Below are positions 1-8,770 of a stretch of 64,000 bases of DNA, in pieces (the first letter of the stretch is position 1; every line of letters starts with the position of its first letter). The notes beneath the pieces are model-generated. The model did not search any database, was not told where the DNA came from, and saw only the letters and a program-made list of their open reading frames with translations. The translations under genes were made by a program, and so were the position numbers. The DNA is taken from the NCBI RefSeq assembly GCF_014645535.1, contig NZ_BMLX01000003.1, positions 1 through 64,000 on the forward strand, written 5' to 3'. The stretch is from Silvimonas iriomotensis (lineage in GTDB: Bacteria > Pseudomonadota > Gammaproteobacteria > Burkholderiales > Chitinibacteraceae).

Positions 1-60
1 AGCACGTTTCCACCGGAAAAGGAGAAAAAAGCCCCCAGGCAGCCCCAACCCACCCCCTGA
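1..60 (+). pseudogene. C-terminal tail of a gene cut by the window edge, probably IS21-family istB
   Basis: An open frame enters from the left edge and stops at TGA 58-60, giving 19 residues ending in the basic, proline-rich RQPQPTP. It lies immediately inside the terminal repeats of an IS21-type end. In the usual istA-istB order this makes it the tail of the helper ATPase IstB. The assignment rests on position only, because no diagnostic motif is inside the window. Confidence 0.4.
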
Positions 61-126
61 AAAGGGTCCATCAGGTGGGTCAGAATTCGATGCAAAAGGT
101 GGGTCAGGATTCAGTGCAAATCAACA
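61..126. mobile_element. Terminal region of an IS21-family insertion sequence
   Basis: Two near-identical copies of a motif reading GGTGGGTCAGaATTCgaTGCAAA lie in tandem at about 74-96 and 98-119. Read on the minus strand, the end starts TGTTGATTTGCACTGAA. Both the multiple terminal repeats and the TG...CA tip are typical of IS21 elements. The tip is placed at 126. The body of the element lies outside the window to the left. Confidence 0.75.
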
Positions 127-183
127 GGATGTCATCAATCTCTATCAAGCAGTTATGAGCAGCCAACCTTCTCCAACTATAAA

Positions 184-888
184 ATGCCTGCAGCCTCTCT
201 CATCGCCTCGCACAGAGTAGTACAACAAGCCGCCAAACAGGTGCTCGCAGACCTCACCACGCAGATAGCACCAGACGACACGGAGCAAACCATCGCCGCC
301 AAAGCCTACGCAGGCCTGGTTGCCTTGGGCTATCCCGACACCTGGTATTACCAATGCCCTGCGCTGGTTCTATTGGGCTCGCGTAGCTGCCTTTCGGTTT
401 CTGGCCGGGAGTACACGCCAGCAAACGAACCTGTGGGTGAATGCAATCTGGTTACTGTGGATTTGAGCCCGGCGGCTGACGGCCTCTGGGGCGACTGTGC
501 CCGCTCGTTTTACGTCGAAGCTGGTCGGGTCACGGACGCACCAGCGTCCCTGGAGCTAGCTGAGGGGAAGGCATTTCTCACGGACTTGCATCAACGCATG
601 CAGGCAACGGTTCAACCGGACTGGACCTTCGATAAACTGTTCCAGTGGGCGAATGCAGAGATTTCGTCTGCTGGTTTTGAGAATCTGGATTTCCTCGGGA
701 ATGTGGGTCACAGCATAGCCACCTCTCGGGCGGACCGGCAGTTTATTGAGGCCAACAACGCGCATCTTCTGGGCGGTGTTCCGTTCTTTACGTTCGAGCC
801 CCATGTGCGACGTAAAGGGGAGCGTTGGGGCTTCAAGCACGAGAATATTTTCTACTTTGATGCCAGCGGTGTGCTGGCTGAACTCTAA
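184..888 (+). CDS. M24-family metallopeptidase-like protein
   Basis: This 234-residue protein has the pita-bread fold signature of methionine aminopeptidases and Xaa-Pro peptidases. Candidate metal ligands appear in the right order: Asp in VTVDLSP, Asp in WGDCARS, His in GNVGHSIA, Glu in FTFEPHV and Glu in KHENIFYF. The N-terminal creatinase-like domain of Xaa-Pro dipeptidases is absent, so it is a catalytic domain alone. The start is the first in-frame ATG after the IS21 tip. It is the first gene of a run of plus-strand accessory genes. The substrate is unknown, but the family call is good because all five ligand positions are present. Confidence 0.75.
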   Translation: MPAASLIASHRVVQQAAKQVLADLTTQIAPDDTEQTIAAKAYAGLVALGYPDTWYYQCPALVLLGSRSCLSVSGREYTPANEPVGECNLVTVDLSPAADGLWGDCARSFYVEAGRVTDAPASLELAEGKAFLTDLHQRMQATVQPDWTFDKLFQWANAEISSAGFENLDFLGNVGHSIATSRADRQFIEANNAHLLGGVPFFTFEPHVRRKGERWGFKHENIFYFDASGVLAEL

Positions 889-915
889 TCAAATATCAAA
901 ACTGGCAGAGAACTG

Positions 916-1227
916 ATGCATTGTCCACGATGTAACGACCTGCTCACCAGCACTCCGGAACAGCCTGATGTTCTGACCTGTTTGGGGAGCGGGACTGAAT
1001 ACAGTGTGAGCGTATCTCAAGAATTGAAGCAGGTGTATGGCGACTCTCAATCTCTCAAAGTCGATGCAATTGATACAACTGCACGCGGTTGGTTTTGCCC
1101 CGGCTGCGGCGTAAAGATGCCCCCGACAGCAGGCTTCACCCCACCAGTCTGCCCCCTATGTACGAAGCCTTTGTCACATAGTCTTTACCAACAAATTGTG
1201 GAGTTCAACCCTCACAATCAGAGTTGA
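916..1227 (+). CDS. Small zinc-ribbon protein, function unknown
   Basis: This 103-residue protein has three CxxC knuckles (CPRC near the N-terminus, CPGC about residue 61 and CPLC about residue 78), so it probably binds one or two zinc ions. The start is preceded by a purine-rich AGAG and lies 27 bases after the M24-like gene, so the two may be co-transcribed. Small zinc ribbons of this type are common among orphan accessory and immunity genes, but no family is recognised with certainty. The frame after its stop stays partly coding-like up to 1362. Confidence 0.65.
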   Translation: MHCPRCNDLLTSTPEQPDVLTCLGSGTEYSVSVSQELKQVYGDSQSLKVDAIDTTARGWFCPGCGVKMPPTAGFTPPVCPLCTKPLSHSLYQQIVEFNPHNQS

Positions 1228-1358
1228 GTCTTCCGACCTCATACTGGATTTGGGTTGTGCCCGTGACAGGCCATCGGGAGTTTGGCAGCCATTCAACACA
1301 TACCTGAATGGGTTCAATTTTTCTTCGGATTATGGGACTGGTCAGGCATCTATGCCCA

Positions 1359-1448
1359 ATGAGCAAACCGACGGACGAAGCCCTGCGCTTTTCCCAGAGT
1401 ATCCGGGTATCTATCGCCAACTCAGAGCAAACATCTCAACATGAATAG
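1359..1448 (+). CDS. Possible 29-residue small protein, translationally coupled
   Basis: A short frame starts at ATG 1359 and ends at TAG 1446-1448. Its start overlaps the TGA of a 26-codon frame (TTG 1282 to TGA 1362) as ATGA. Its own stop overlaps the start of the gene at 1441. The overlap chain suggests translational coupling or the decay of one older gene. No homology is recognised. It is reported because the overlaps are exact, and confidence is low because of its length. Confidence 0.25.
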   Translation: MSKPTDEALRFSQSIRVSIANSEQTSQHE

Positions 1449-1881
1449 AGCAGATTTCTTCTTCAGCGCGATAGATGCCGTAGTGGACCTTGATGACCCA
1501 CTAGAGGCTCGCTCGGCACATAAATTCATGATTGACGCTTTATTTCGAGTGCAACAAGAGCTGCCGTTGCCAGTACAAAAGGCGGCAACAGTCGCCCACC
1601 AGTTTCTTGCGGGCATACTCGAAGAACGTACTCTTGTCGCTGAGCGCGTAAAGCTATGGAAATTTATTGCCGGCCGAGACATGTCACGAGAGAGTGAGGT
1701 CTTGCGCACCAGAGCTGCTATCTGCGTGATGTCCCCGCCCGAAAACTCAGACATGCATGAGCGCATCGCTTTCTTTTTGTATATGTGGGTTGCGGGTGGG
1801 CTCAGTGAGGCGCAACTCGCAGCCTCGATTGAAAGCACTTATGGAATAAAGACTGCGCCAGGACAGGCAGAGCCGCTGTGA
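1441..1881 (+). CDS. Hypothetical alpha-helical protein of the accessory island
   Basis: This protein has 146 residues, is predicted mostly helical, and has no signal peptide or membrane segment. No family is recognised. It sits in a plus-strand run of unrelated small genes and its TGA stop overlaps a GTG start (GTGA) of a tiny zinc-knuckle frame at 1878. The composition, with less biased third positions than genes after 10.6 kb, fits horizontally acquired DNA. An immunity-type role is suggested by the setting only. Confidence 0.55.
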   Translation: MNRADFFFSAIDAVVDLDDPLEARSAHKFMIDALFRVQQELPLPVQKAATVAHQFLAGILEERTLVAERVKLWKFIAGRDMSRESEVLRTRAAICVMSPPENSDMHERIAFFLYMWVAGGLSEAQLAASIESTYGIKTAPGQAEPL

Positions 1882-2003
1882 GCATCGCATGGGCTCATTT
1901 CTCTTTCAGACGTGTCGAACCTAAAACTAGGTGTGCTGACTGCAACAAAGAAGTAGCTTTCGGGGGCGCTGAAGAACGTCATGGTCAATGCAAATTTAAG
2001 TGA
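1878..2003 (+). CDS. 41-residue zinc-knuckle miniprotein
   Basis: A GTG start at 1878 overlaps the stop of the preceding gene by four bases (GTGA), which is a classic coupled arrangement. The 41 residues contain C19-x2-C22-x12-H35-x2-C38 (CADC ... HGQC), a complete four-ligand zinc site, after a basic stretch (FRRVEPKTR). The frame ends at TGA 2001-2003, inside the first codons of the next gene. The zinc site and coupling argue it is real; the size and lack of known homologues argue for caution. Confidence 0.45.
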   Translation: MSIAWAHFSFRRVEPKTRCADCNKEVAFGGAEERHGQCKFK

Positions 2004-2335
2004 ATTGCCCAACTGGATTGAGGATTGCAAGGGGCAGCAACTCGAAGCAATTTGGGTGGGAATCCGACGGAACGACGGGTTTAATTTCACACAATCCAAG
2101 GAGCTGTTTTTCTCTATCCTTCGACGGCTAATACGTGAGGGGCAACTCCTCGTTGACACCAGAGTCGATGCTCGCTCACTTCCTTGGGGTAGCGAACAAC
2201 CGGAAATTATCGCTTGGCTTGAAATGCATTTCCCTAATGAAATTGCGGCCGATGAAGGCTTGTGGTTCATCGACAATCTTGAACGTCCAGATGGACAGTA
2301 TCCCGGTGCATGCGTATGGCGAGCAGCGGCCCTGA

Positions 2336-2358
<23 letters not shown>
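1981..2358 (+). CDS. Hypothetical protein, loosely DUF596-like
   Basis: This soluble protein has 125 residues. The order of a helical N-terminus, a segment with F-x6-L-x2-LI-x-EGQL, a tryptophan-containing turn and a final aromatic-acidic segment recalls the DUF596 family of small proteins found near toxin modules. The resemblance is weak and from memory. It overlaps the zinc-knuckle frame upstream and the next gene downstream by 23 bases, which suggests one transcript from 1441 to about 2600. Confidence 0.45.
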
Positions 2359-3354
<996 letters not shown>

Positions 3355-3366
<12 letters not shown>

Positions 3367-3573
3367 GATTGTGTACTGCGCGTAGGGCCTATCGTTGACG
3401 AGACCCTGGTGGCACGCAAGCTGGGTGCATTGCAGATGATTAACGCAGCAAGCCCGGCTTATCTGGCAAAGTTCGGGACACCCCGCACACTGGCCGACCT
3501 CTTTGACCAGGGCCATCGCATGGTTCATTACACGCCAACGTTGGGAAATCGGCCCTACGGCTGGGAATACCCT
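3355..3573 (+). pseudogene. Internal fragment of a LysR-type regulator (effector domain)
   Basis: On the plus strand about 73 codons read as the first half of a LysR effector-binding domain: EGMDCVLRVGPI, LVARKLG, then SPAYLAKFGTP and GNRPYGWEY. These are conserved positions in regulators that sit divergent to oxidoreductase genes. The helix-turn-helix and the C-terminal half are both missing, and the joint with the AKR remnant is at about 3355-3366. It is a relic with no start of its own. Confidence 0.75.
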
Positions 3574-3624
3574 CGATTGCCAGAAGGAAATCGTGCTTTT
3601 CTCGAGCTGGCGTGTGTCTCCTGG

Positions 3625-4438
3625 CATTGAGTGAGGAGCAAATCTGCTTCCAGATAATTTTCAGCCCTACTTGAGCTTGGATATCGTGATGAAGCGGTAC
3701 CCGGATGAGGCACATTTTGTTAAATGCCAAGACATTCCCAAAATCGAGGTCCGGATGCTCCGAATTGATAACTTGGTCCCACCCAGCATTTGCCAGAGCA
3801 GCCAGTTGAGCTCCCAACGCCATGGCAGCTTGGGTCGCTTCACCCTCAGGGGACTCAAAGGGGAGCAGTACATGCTCGCGAAAATGTGTGTCTTTTGTGG
3901 GGAGCAGGCCTAGAAGACGCTCACGTGTTTCCGGCTCATTTAGATGCGTCAAAAGTGAGGATAAATGACGGGCACCGAGCGTTCTCTCGTTACTGTCGGC
4001 CAATTCAAACAGTCTGGCGAGCAAATGCAAAAGCGGACCATAAAAATCGGAATGGGCTGTGGGTAAAACCGTTAAAACCCGGTCAGCGCTGTCAAAGGGA
4101 TGACTCCCTCTGAATACGTCCAGTTCAGCGCTCTCTTCCGGATTTTGTAGGTCAAGAACGTAAAACTCATCGGCACGCCCGGCTTTTTCTGCAGCCAGGG
4201 CAAGACGGTCACGCAAATCCTCATCAGGCGTGGTGTCGATGAAAATCCACCCCCGCTCATTTGCAGTCTGCTCAATCAATGCATCTTCTACCAGGCCAGC
4301 CAGGCCAGTATTGGCAGCCCCCTCAATCAAGACATGATTGCAAAGGGTCACCTCGGACAAAACGGAATGATGAGTAACGTCTTCATTTTGACCGAGGACC
4401 TGGTCGCGAATTCGGGATAAGAAAGTCATGGATGTCAT
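3625..4438 (-). pseudogene. Truncated TraD/VirD4-like protein with a lost P-loop
   Basis: From ATG 4438 about 270 codons look native. The stretch with RGWIFIDTTPDEDL, AEKAGRADEFYVLDL and then FGNVLAFNKM resembles SXT/TOL-type conjugative coupling factors, where a Walker A loop is followed by 'DPKGD' and 'AGR-DEFYVF' motifs. Here the expected GxxxxGKT is replaced by IEGAANTGLAG, with no Gly-Lys-Thr, and Asp-Pro-Lys-Gly is replaced by DTTPDE. There is no N-terminal membrane anchor. After about 3625 the open frame continues to 3440, but only antisense to the LysR relic, so the C-terminus is lost. It follows an exported-protein gene on the same strand by 22 bases. The family call is tentative. 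Confidence 0.5.
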
Positions 4439-4460
4439 GTCACCCTGAAATCAATATCTG

Positions 4461-5417
4461 TCACTTCTCTCGAGTGACGGAGAACTGCGCCGCGCCCGAT
4501 GAAACAGAAATATATGGCGTCACTTCACCCAAGTCGGTCTGAAACGAAACCAGAACCCGGGGCGGGAGGCTCACGGTGACCAACCCGTTTTCCATCGATA
4601 CTGTGACGTTGGTTTTGCTATCCAGAGGCATGTTGGTCAGGGCGACACTTTTCACTTCGGCGCCATTTTCAACAATGCGGTATCCGGCGACCAGGAACGT
4701 GTCTTCTTTTTTGTTCCGGATAACCAAAAACTGGACACTGTTATTCCGGTCTTCTCCCTGGAAAAAGCCAAGGTATGCAGCGGGAGGCCAGCCCTCCGTA
4801 TCACTAAACCGTGTCAGGCGAATCGACGCACTGACCACAACTTTCTTCGCGGACGTCCCAACAACCTGAAAGTCGAATTGGCCCGGAGCCGCTGAGAGTG
4901 TGACCGGGACTGCTTTACCAGGTAGCCCGGTGGCGACAGCCAGGCGCTGAACAAACGCATCATCACACAGGCGAGTTCGCTGGAGTGCTTCGCTGCCCAT
5001 CACACAGGAGCCGACAGCATTGTCACTCCCGGCACTATCCTTGGCACAACGGGCCACATCCTGTCCGGACTGCAGAATATCCGCATTGGCGTTATCGACT
5101 GCCTTGGATAGCACGGAATCCTGAACCGCAGAAATACGTGTAGCGCGATATTCCTCGTAGTGCTTCAGATAACCTGAGAAGGTTTCGTTCGTGTTTTGCA
5201 TCGCCTGCTTCATCGCCTTGGGCGTTGAAGCTGTGAAATGCTGAATGTTCTCGTCGGTTAGCTTCTTCTCAGATTGCCAGTAGGTCGCACAGTAAGCTGC
5301 CGACATGTCTAGTTGTGACGGTTCGGCATGCGCGAATGGGGCAAGTCCCGACAAGACCGCACCGAACAAAATAGCGGGCCCCACAACCTGGCTACCGAAT
5401 AGATTCACGAAGCTCAT
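4461..5417 (-). CDS. Exported protein of unknown function
   Basis: I place the start at 5417, giving 318 residues. The N-terminus is then a clear Sec signal peptide with a hydrophobic core (GPAILFGAVLSGL) and an A-H-A cleavage site before EP. A frame extension to 5486 adds a charged stretch ahead of the signal. The mature part has a helical, cysteine-containing N-terminal half (about residues 35-150) and a beta-rich C-terminal half starting near VPVTLSAAPG. No family is recognised. The gene lies between a zinc-ribbon gene (10 bases upstream) and the TraD-like gene, in one minus-strand transcription unit. Confidence 0.65.
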   Translation of the reverse strand: MSFVNLFGSQVVGPAILFGAVLSGLAPFAHAEPSQLDMSAAYCATYWQSEKKLTDENIQHFTASTPKAMKQAMQNTNETFSGYLKHYEEYRATRISAVQDSVLSKAVDNANADILQSGQDVARCAKDSAGSDNAVGSCVMGSEALQRTRLCDDAFVQRLAVATGLPGKAVPVTLSAAPGQFDFQVVGTSAKKVVVSASIRLTRFSDTEGWPPAAYLGFFQGEDRNNSVQFLVIRNKKEDTFLVAGYRIVENGAEVKSVALTNMPLDSKTNVTVSMENGLVTVSLPPRVLVSFQTDLGEVTPYISVSSGAAQFSVTREK

Positions 5418-5427
5418 GACAGCCTGG

Positions 5428-5742
5428 TCAATTGTGAATGGAATCAGAAAGAATGTTGCGTGCCGCCAGCGAATCAGAAGGCTCAAAACTGACTAGTGCC
5501 CCACTGCCTGCGCTGATATGCAATCGACCGCATCCTCTACATTGCCATAATTTGCGCATGGAACGACCTAATATACTGCGCACCTGGTTGCACCGTTCTT
5601 CAGCGCTGTTTTCCCCCGAACTTATCGTACTATCTATCGCCTCCAAAACGCTGAAGAAACTTTCATCAGGTAGCAAGTGTGCTGCCGCTGGAGAGCCATC
5701 AACGTCCACGATGAGTCGACCACACTGGCAATGGATTTTCAT
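5428..5742 (-). CDS. Zinc-ribbon hypothetical protein
   Basis: The likely start is the internal ATG at 5742, giving 104 residues beginning MKIHCQCGRLIVD. A C-x-C-G pair near the N-terminus and CRGCGRLH near residue 72 form a probable split zinc ribbon around a helical insert. The frame is open up to 5862 but the extra N-terminus lacks the ribbon pattern. Co-directional with and 10 bases ahead of the exported-protein gene. The design resembles small orphan proteins of toxin-immunity loci. The function is unknown. Confidence 0.6.
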   Translation of the reverse strand: MKIHCQCGRLIVDVDGSPAAAHLLPDESFFSVLEAIDSTISSGENSAEERCNQVRSILGRSMRKLWQCRGCGRLHISAGSGALVSFEPSDSLAARNILSDSIHN

Positions 5743-5927
5743 ATAGTTCCAAGTGTTTCGAAGGGTAAAAATCAATGCCCTGAACCGGACAATGCAGAGC
5801 GTTTTACATTCCTGTTTCTTTACGAAATTAAACCACTCGCACATCCGTGCTATCTCGGCCATTATTAGGTTTTGCTAACCGCCCGACAATAAATTCAATT
5901 GGGCGTCTCAACTGTGGATAAACCAGT

Positions 5928-6248
5928 ATGACTATCGAATTCTCCAAATACACCACCGCCCAGCTCCAGCAACTGCAGGTGGAAGTAGGTCAGGCCATTG
6001 AGCGCCGTAAAGTGGATGACAAGAAGAACCTCATCTCCGAGCTGCATGCCCTGGCTGCCGAGAAGGGTTTCAATCTGAAGGACTTGCTGGGTACTGGAGA
6101 CTCAGGTGGCAAGAAGAAGGGGCCGGCAGCCGCCAAATATGCAAACCCCAAAGACAAGTCTCAAACCTGGTCTGGCCGCGGTCGCAAGCCGGTATGGGCG
6201 CTCGACCACCTGAACGCCGGCGGTAGCCTGGACGACCTGGTTATCTAA
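5928..6248 (+). CDS. H-NS family nucleoid-associated DNA-binding protein
   Basis: This 106-residue protein has a coiled-coil oligomerisation N-terminus (about residues 5-60, with LQQLQVEVGQAIERRK) and the H-NS C-terminal DNA-binding domain. The domain shows the diagnostic KYANPKDKSQTWSGRGRKP, where the -WSGRGRKP- AT-hook-like loop inserts in the minor groove of AT-rich DNA. H-NS proteins silence horizontally acquired genes. Its place in a lower-GC island, 15 bases ahead of a barstar-like gene, suggests an island-borne silencer. It is shorter than enterobacterial H-NS (about 137 residues) but normal for beta-proteobacterial homologues. Confidence 0.9.
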   Translation: MTIEFSKYTTAQLQQLQVEVGQAIERRKVDDKKNLISELHALAAEKGFNLKDLLGTGDSGGKKKGPAAAKYANPKDKSQTWSGRGRKPVWALDHLNAGGSLDDLVI

Positions 6249-6263
6249 TTCTGCACGACGACT

Positions 6264-6551
6264 ATGGAACGCCCACAGTCGATTGAGATAGACCTCGCCT
6301 CTGTCACAACGCCCGAAGAACTTCAGGTGGTTTTGGCAGAGGCTTTGTCTTTTCCGGGATGGTACGGACATAACTGGAATGCATTCTGGGACGCCATCAC
6401 CGGCTTGGTTGAGATGCCTAGAATCCTGCATTTGCAGGGATTCTCAGAGCTGGCTGCGAAGCTTCCAGGTGATGCATTACTGCTAAAGGGCCGCCTGGAG
6501 GACATGAAGCAGATGTATCCAGACCATGCGCCAAATGTCTTCCACGAATAA
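6264..6551 (+). CDS. Barstar-family ribonuclease inhibitor
   Basis: This 95-residue protein carries the barstar signature: a first beta strand (IEIDLASV), then FPGWYGHNWNAFWDAIT, where the Tyr-Gly-x-Asn-Trp-x-Ala helix contacts the RNase active site in barstar. LPGDALLLKGRLEDM lies downstream. Barstar proteins bind and inhibit barnase-type ribonucleases and commonly act as immunity proteins for secreted RNase toxins. No barnase-type gene is visible nearby, so it looks like orphan immunity. It starts 15 bases after the H-NS gene. Confidence 0.85.
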   Translation: MERPQSIEIDLASVTTPEELQVVLAEALSFPGWYGHNWNAFWDAITGLVEMPRILHLQGFSELAAKLPGDALLLKGRLEDMKQMYPDHAPNVFHE

Positions 6552-6583
6552 AATTTAGATACTTCGTTTTCTGAGCCCGCCCC

Positions 6584-7063
6584 ATGACCAGCCCCAACTG
6601 CACACTAACTGCAGAAATGTACAGCCCACCCTTCGGAACCGGAGCCCCATGCCTTTGGTTCTTTATTCAGGGTGTTCCGCTTCAACTCTGGGCTGAAAAA
6701 CAATTTACTGAAACTGGTTATGACTTCAGGGTCGAGGCAACTGCTGTTGCTCAAATCTGGCTGTATGACGACGACGAAGACGCGTTAGCGATGGAGCGCA
6801 TCGCGCCAGCAGAGAGTGGCACATCGACAGTTGTCCCTATTCTCGTCTGCTCAGATGACATGGATTTTGGCTGCATTGTGATTGTTGCTGAACAGGTTGT
6901 AGAGGATGACACCGTGTCATGGACCCGGTTGGGGTTAAGTGCTTCGACAGGGCTTAAAGTCGGGGTCAACACTAGGTGGCTTACCAAATGTGATGCTGTA
7001 TTCGACCTTGCCGAATTTTCAGAAGCTGTTGAGCGGTTCAAGCAACTACGACACGTGAAATGA
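6584..7063 (+). CDS. Hypothetical protein of the accessory island
   Basis: A soluble 159-residue protein, acidic and probably beta-rich, with no signal peptide. I recognise no family. It lies 32 bases after the barstar-like gene and 19 bases before the next gene, so it belongs to a compact plus-strand unit that runs from 5928 to about 10263. The setting suggests an immunity or accessory role, which is inference only. Confidence 0.55.
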   Translation: MTSPNCTLTAEMYSPPFGTGAPCLWFFIQGVPLQLWAEKQFTETGYDFRVEATAVAQIWLYDDDEDALAMERIAPAESGTSTVVPILVCSDDMDFGCIVIVAEQVVEDDTVSWTRLGLSASTGLKVGVNTRWLTKCDAVFDLAEFSEAVERFKQLRHVK

Positions 7064-7082
7064 GCTGGAAGAGAGCGTTTTG

Positions 7083-7487
7083 ATGAGCAAGGAACAAGAC
7101 GGCTTCAATCGAACGGGCCAGCTCGTCGTGTGGCGAGACAGTGTGTCCGCTGGTGACGACGTAGAAGCGCCACACGAAGTGCGCGTTGAGATTGAACGCG
7201 AATCGACTCTCGCCGGGATTGTTGCCATGCTCGTTTCGGATGGCTACCTGCCCAACATTTCTGGCGGTAAAGCATCCTGGATACTGGTATCGGGCACGCA
7301 AACTCTTGCCGTTCTAGCCCAGCAGTGGAGCAAACCAGAGTATCTCGTCCCAAGCACCGAAAGAATCGAGTCCGTGGTCGACTTCGCAGGCAGGAGCCAC
7401 CTTCAGTTTAGGTACTGGGTTCAGGCTGAGCCGGACCAGATACTTGAAAGTTTGCGCAACGGACAGCCACTCCCATCGCGGTACTGA
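7083..7487 (+). CDS. Hypothetical protein of the accessory island
   Basis: I choose ATG 7083 because GGAAGAGAG lies about 10 bases upstream; a TTG one codon earlier is also possible. The 134 residues are predicted mixed alpha/beta and soluble. No motif is recognised. It is tightly spaced with its neighbours (19 and 29 bases), which suggests co-transcription with the barstar-like and chorismate mutase genes. Confidence 0.55.
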   Translation: MSKEQDGFNRTGQLVVWRDSVSAGDDVEAPHEVRVEIERESTLAGIVAMLVSDGYLPNISGGKASWILVSGTQTLAVLAQQWSKPEYLVPSTERIESVVDFAGRSHLQFRYWVQAEPDQILESLRNGQPLPSRY

Positions 7488-7516
7488 AGGCGGTCCACGT
7501 AATCTCAAGGAAAAAG

Positions 7517-7810
7517 ATGTCAGAAAACAATCCACTCGCTGAGGTTCGCAAGAGCATTGATAACCTCGACAACGCCATCGTGGCCATCTTGGCCGAACGC
7601 TTCAGGCTCACGGAGCGGGTGGGCGTTATCAAGCAATCTGAATCTTTGCCGGTCGAGGACTTAGACCGGGAGCGCCTGCAGGAAGCTCATTACCGCGAGC
7701 TGGCTGTCTCTTATGGTTTGAATCAGGACACGCTCGTTGAAATCATGAAGACCATCATTGGCCAGGTGAAGAAACGTCACGCGGATATCATTGCCGAGCA
7801 TACAAAGTAA
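7517..7810 (+). CDS. Chorismate mutase, AroQ class (single domain)
   Basis: This 97-residue all-helical protein matches stand-alone AroQ-fold mutases, which convert chorismate to prephenate for Phe/Tyr synthesis. Expected features are visible: R-x2-ID-x-LD-x2-I near residue 11, then ERFRLTERVGVIK (Arg and Lys ligands about residues 27-39) and a C-terminal helix with IIGQVKKRH. There is no signal peptide, so it is cytoplasmic. The start has a good AAGGAAAA site. Its place among unknown island genes, away from any aromatic-biosynthesis gene, is odd. It may be an extra copy serving another pathway. Confidence 0.85.
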   Translation: MSENNPLAEVRKSIDNLDNAIVAILAERFRLTERVGVIKQSESLPVEDLDRERLQEAHYRELAVSYGLNQDTLVEIMKTIIGQVKKRHADIIAEHTK

Positions 7811-7833
7811 GCCGAGCAGCCAGGGAAACCCGG

Positions 7834-8418
7834 ATGAACCTATACAAAGTAGCCCTTCCTCTCGAAGACAAAATGGCATTGGCCGCAGCTCGCTCCGGCA
7901 TTCGCAGGATTGGTGCGATAGGCAGGCCCAAAGACCCACAATTTGAAGGCATTTTCGGTTGCGAACTGGAGCTAGTATCGGGCGAGGTCATTCTGGTGGA
8001 GGCTGGGCAGTACGACCTCGAATATAAGTTCGAAGTCTTCCCCATCAAGGCCGTCGTCGCTTCATCCTTTACCGCTCATGAGGCGCATGCAGTGGTTCTT
8101 CAGCCGCCGGTAGAAGTGCATCTATTGGAAACAGCTGATTGGCTAGACCCTAGCATCCCGTGCGAAGGCGCAATTGGGCAGAATCCAATCATGCAATGCC
8201 AGGGTTTGCCAATTGATGTACCTGTAAGCGCTGTCGCCGCCTGCCAGTACTTCGGCGGGGTTGAGTTTCGTGGCAGCAACGGTGAGAGCATCTTGATTGC
8301 GACATTACCGTTTCCATACGCCATTCATGTCAGCGCCTTCGAGCGATGCGGGAAGGTGGACCGGGCAACATTTAATGTGCGGTCAGTCGATGACACTGAC
8401 CTCACGCATTTTGTGTAG
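7834..8418 (+). CDS. Hypothetical protein of the accessory island
   Basis: This 194-residue protein is soluble and predicted beta-rich, with several Cys residues in the second half. The start has an AGGGAAA ribosome site and lies 23 bases after the chorismate mutase gene. No family is recognised. Nothing in it indicates an enzyme active site. Confidence 0.55.
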   Translation: MNLYKVALPLEDKMALAAARSGIRRIGAIGRPKDPQFEGIFGCELELVSGEVILVEAGQYDLEYKFEVFPIKAVVASSFTAHEAHAVVLQPPVEVHLLETADWLDPSIPCEGAIGQNPIMQCQGLPIDVPVSAVAACQYFGGVEFRGSNGESILIATLPFPYAIHVSAFERCGKVDRATFNVRSVDDTDLTHFV

Positions 8419-8475
8419 CGCGGGAGTATCTGGAAGTTATTTTGGATAGGTAAGTTCGAAAAAGGTAGTGACCCG

Positions 8476-8754
8476 ATGAGTTCAGACTTAGACCTACTCC
8501 TTAAGTACGTTAGCGGTTATCAATCCGGTATTTACACGAAAAGTGAAGCAGTTGGTTCGATTCTCAAACTACTCAGCACCCCAAACTTTGCCGAACTGTG
8601 GCCACATATTCCCGATTGGGCGCAATCTTCCATATGGGATTTCTTGAAAGAATGTAACGCCGACACAGTCCTTCATGACATCTCGACCTACTCAAGCGGT
8701 GTTATCGACGTTAACTTGATTTCACTAAAGCATTGGCTCTCTCAGATGCGCTGA
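8476..8754 (+). CDS. Small helical hypothetical protein
   Basis: A 92-residue protein, mostly helical and rich in Ser, Leu and Trp. The segment LWPHIPDWAQSSIWDFL recalls short helical immunity proteins, but no family can be named. An AAAAAGG site precedes ATG 8476. A 57-base gap separates it from the upstream gene and 16 bases from the next. Confidence 0.5.
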   Translation: MSSDLDLLLKYVSGYQSGIYTKSEAVGSILKLLSTPNFAELWPHIPDWAQSSIWDFLKECNADTVLHDISTYSSGVIDVNLISLKHWLSQMR

Positions 8755-8770
8755 AAACCGACAGAACTAA

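Noticed and set aside
3440-3625. C-terminal 60 codons of the TraD-like open frame, and codons 1-87 of the frame at 3031-3627
   Set aside because: Both stretches are antisense to the LysR relic on the plus strand, so they are accidental extensions of truncated genes.
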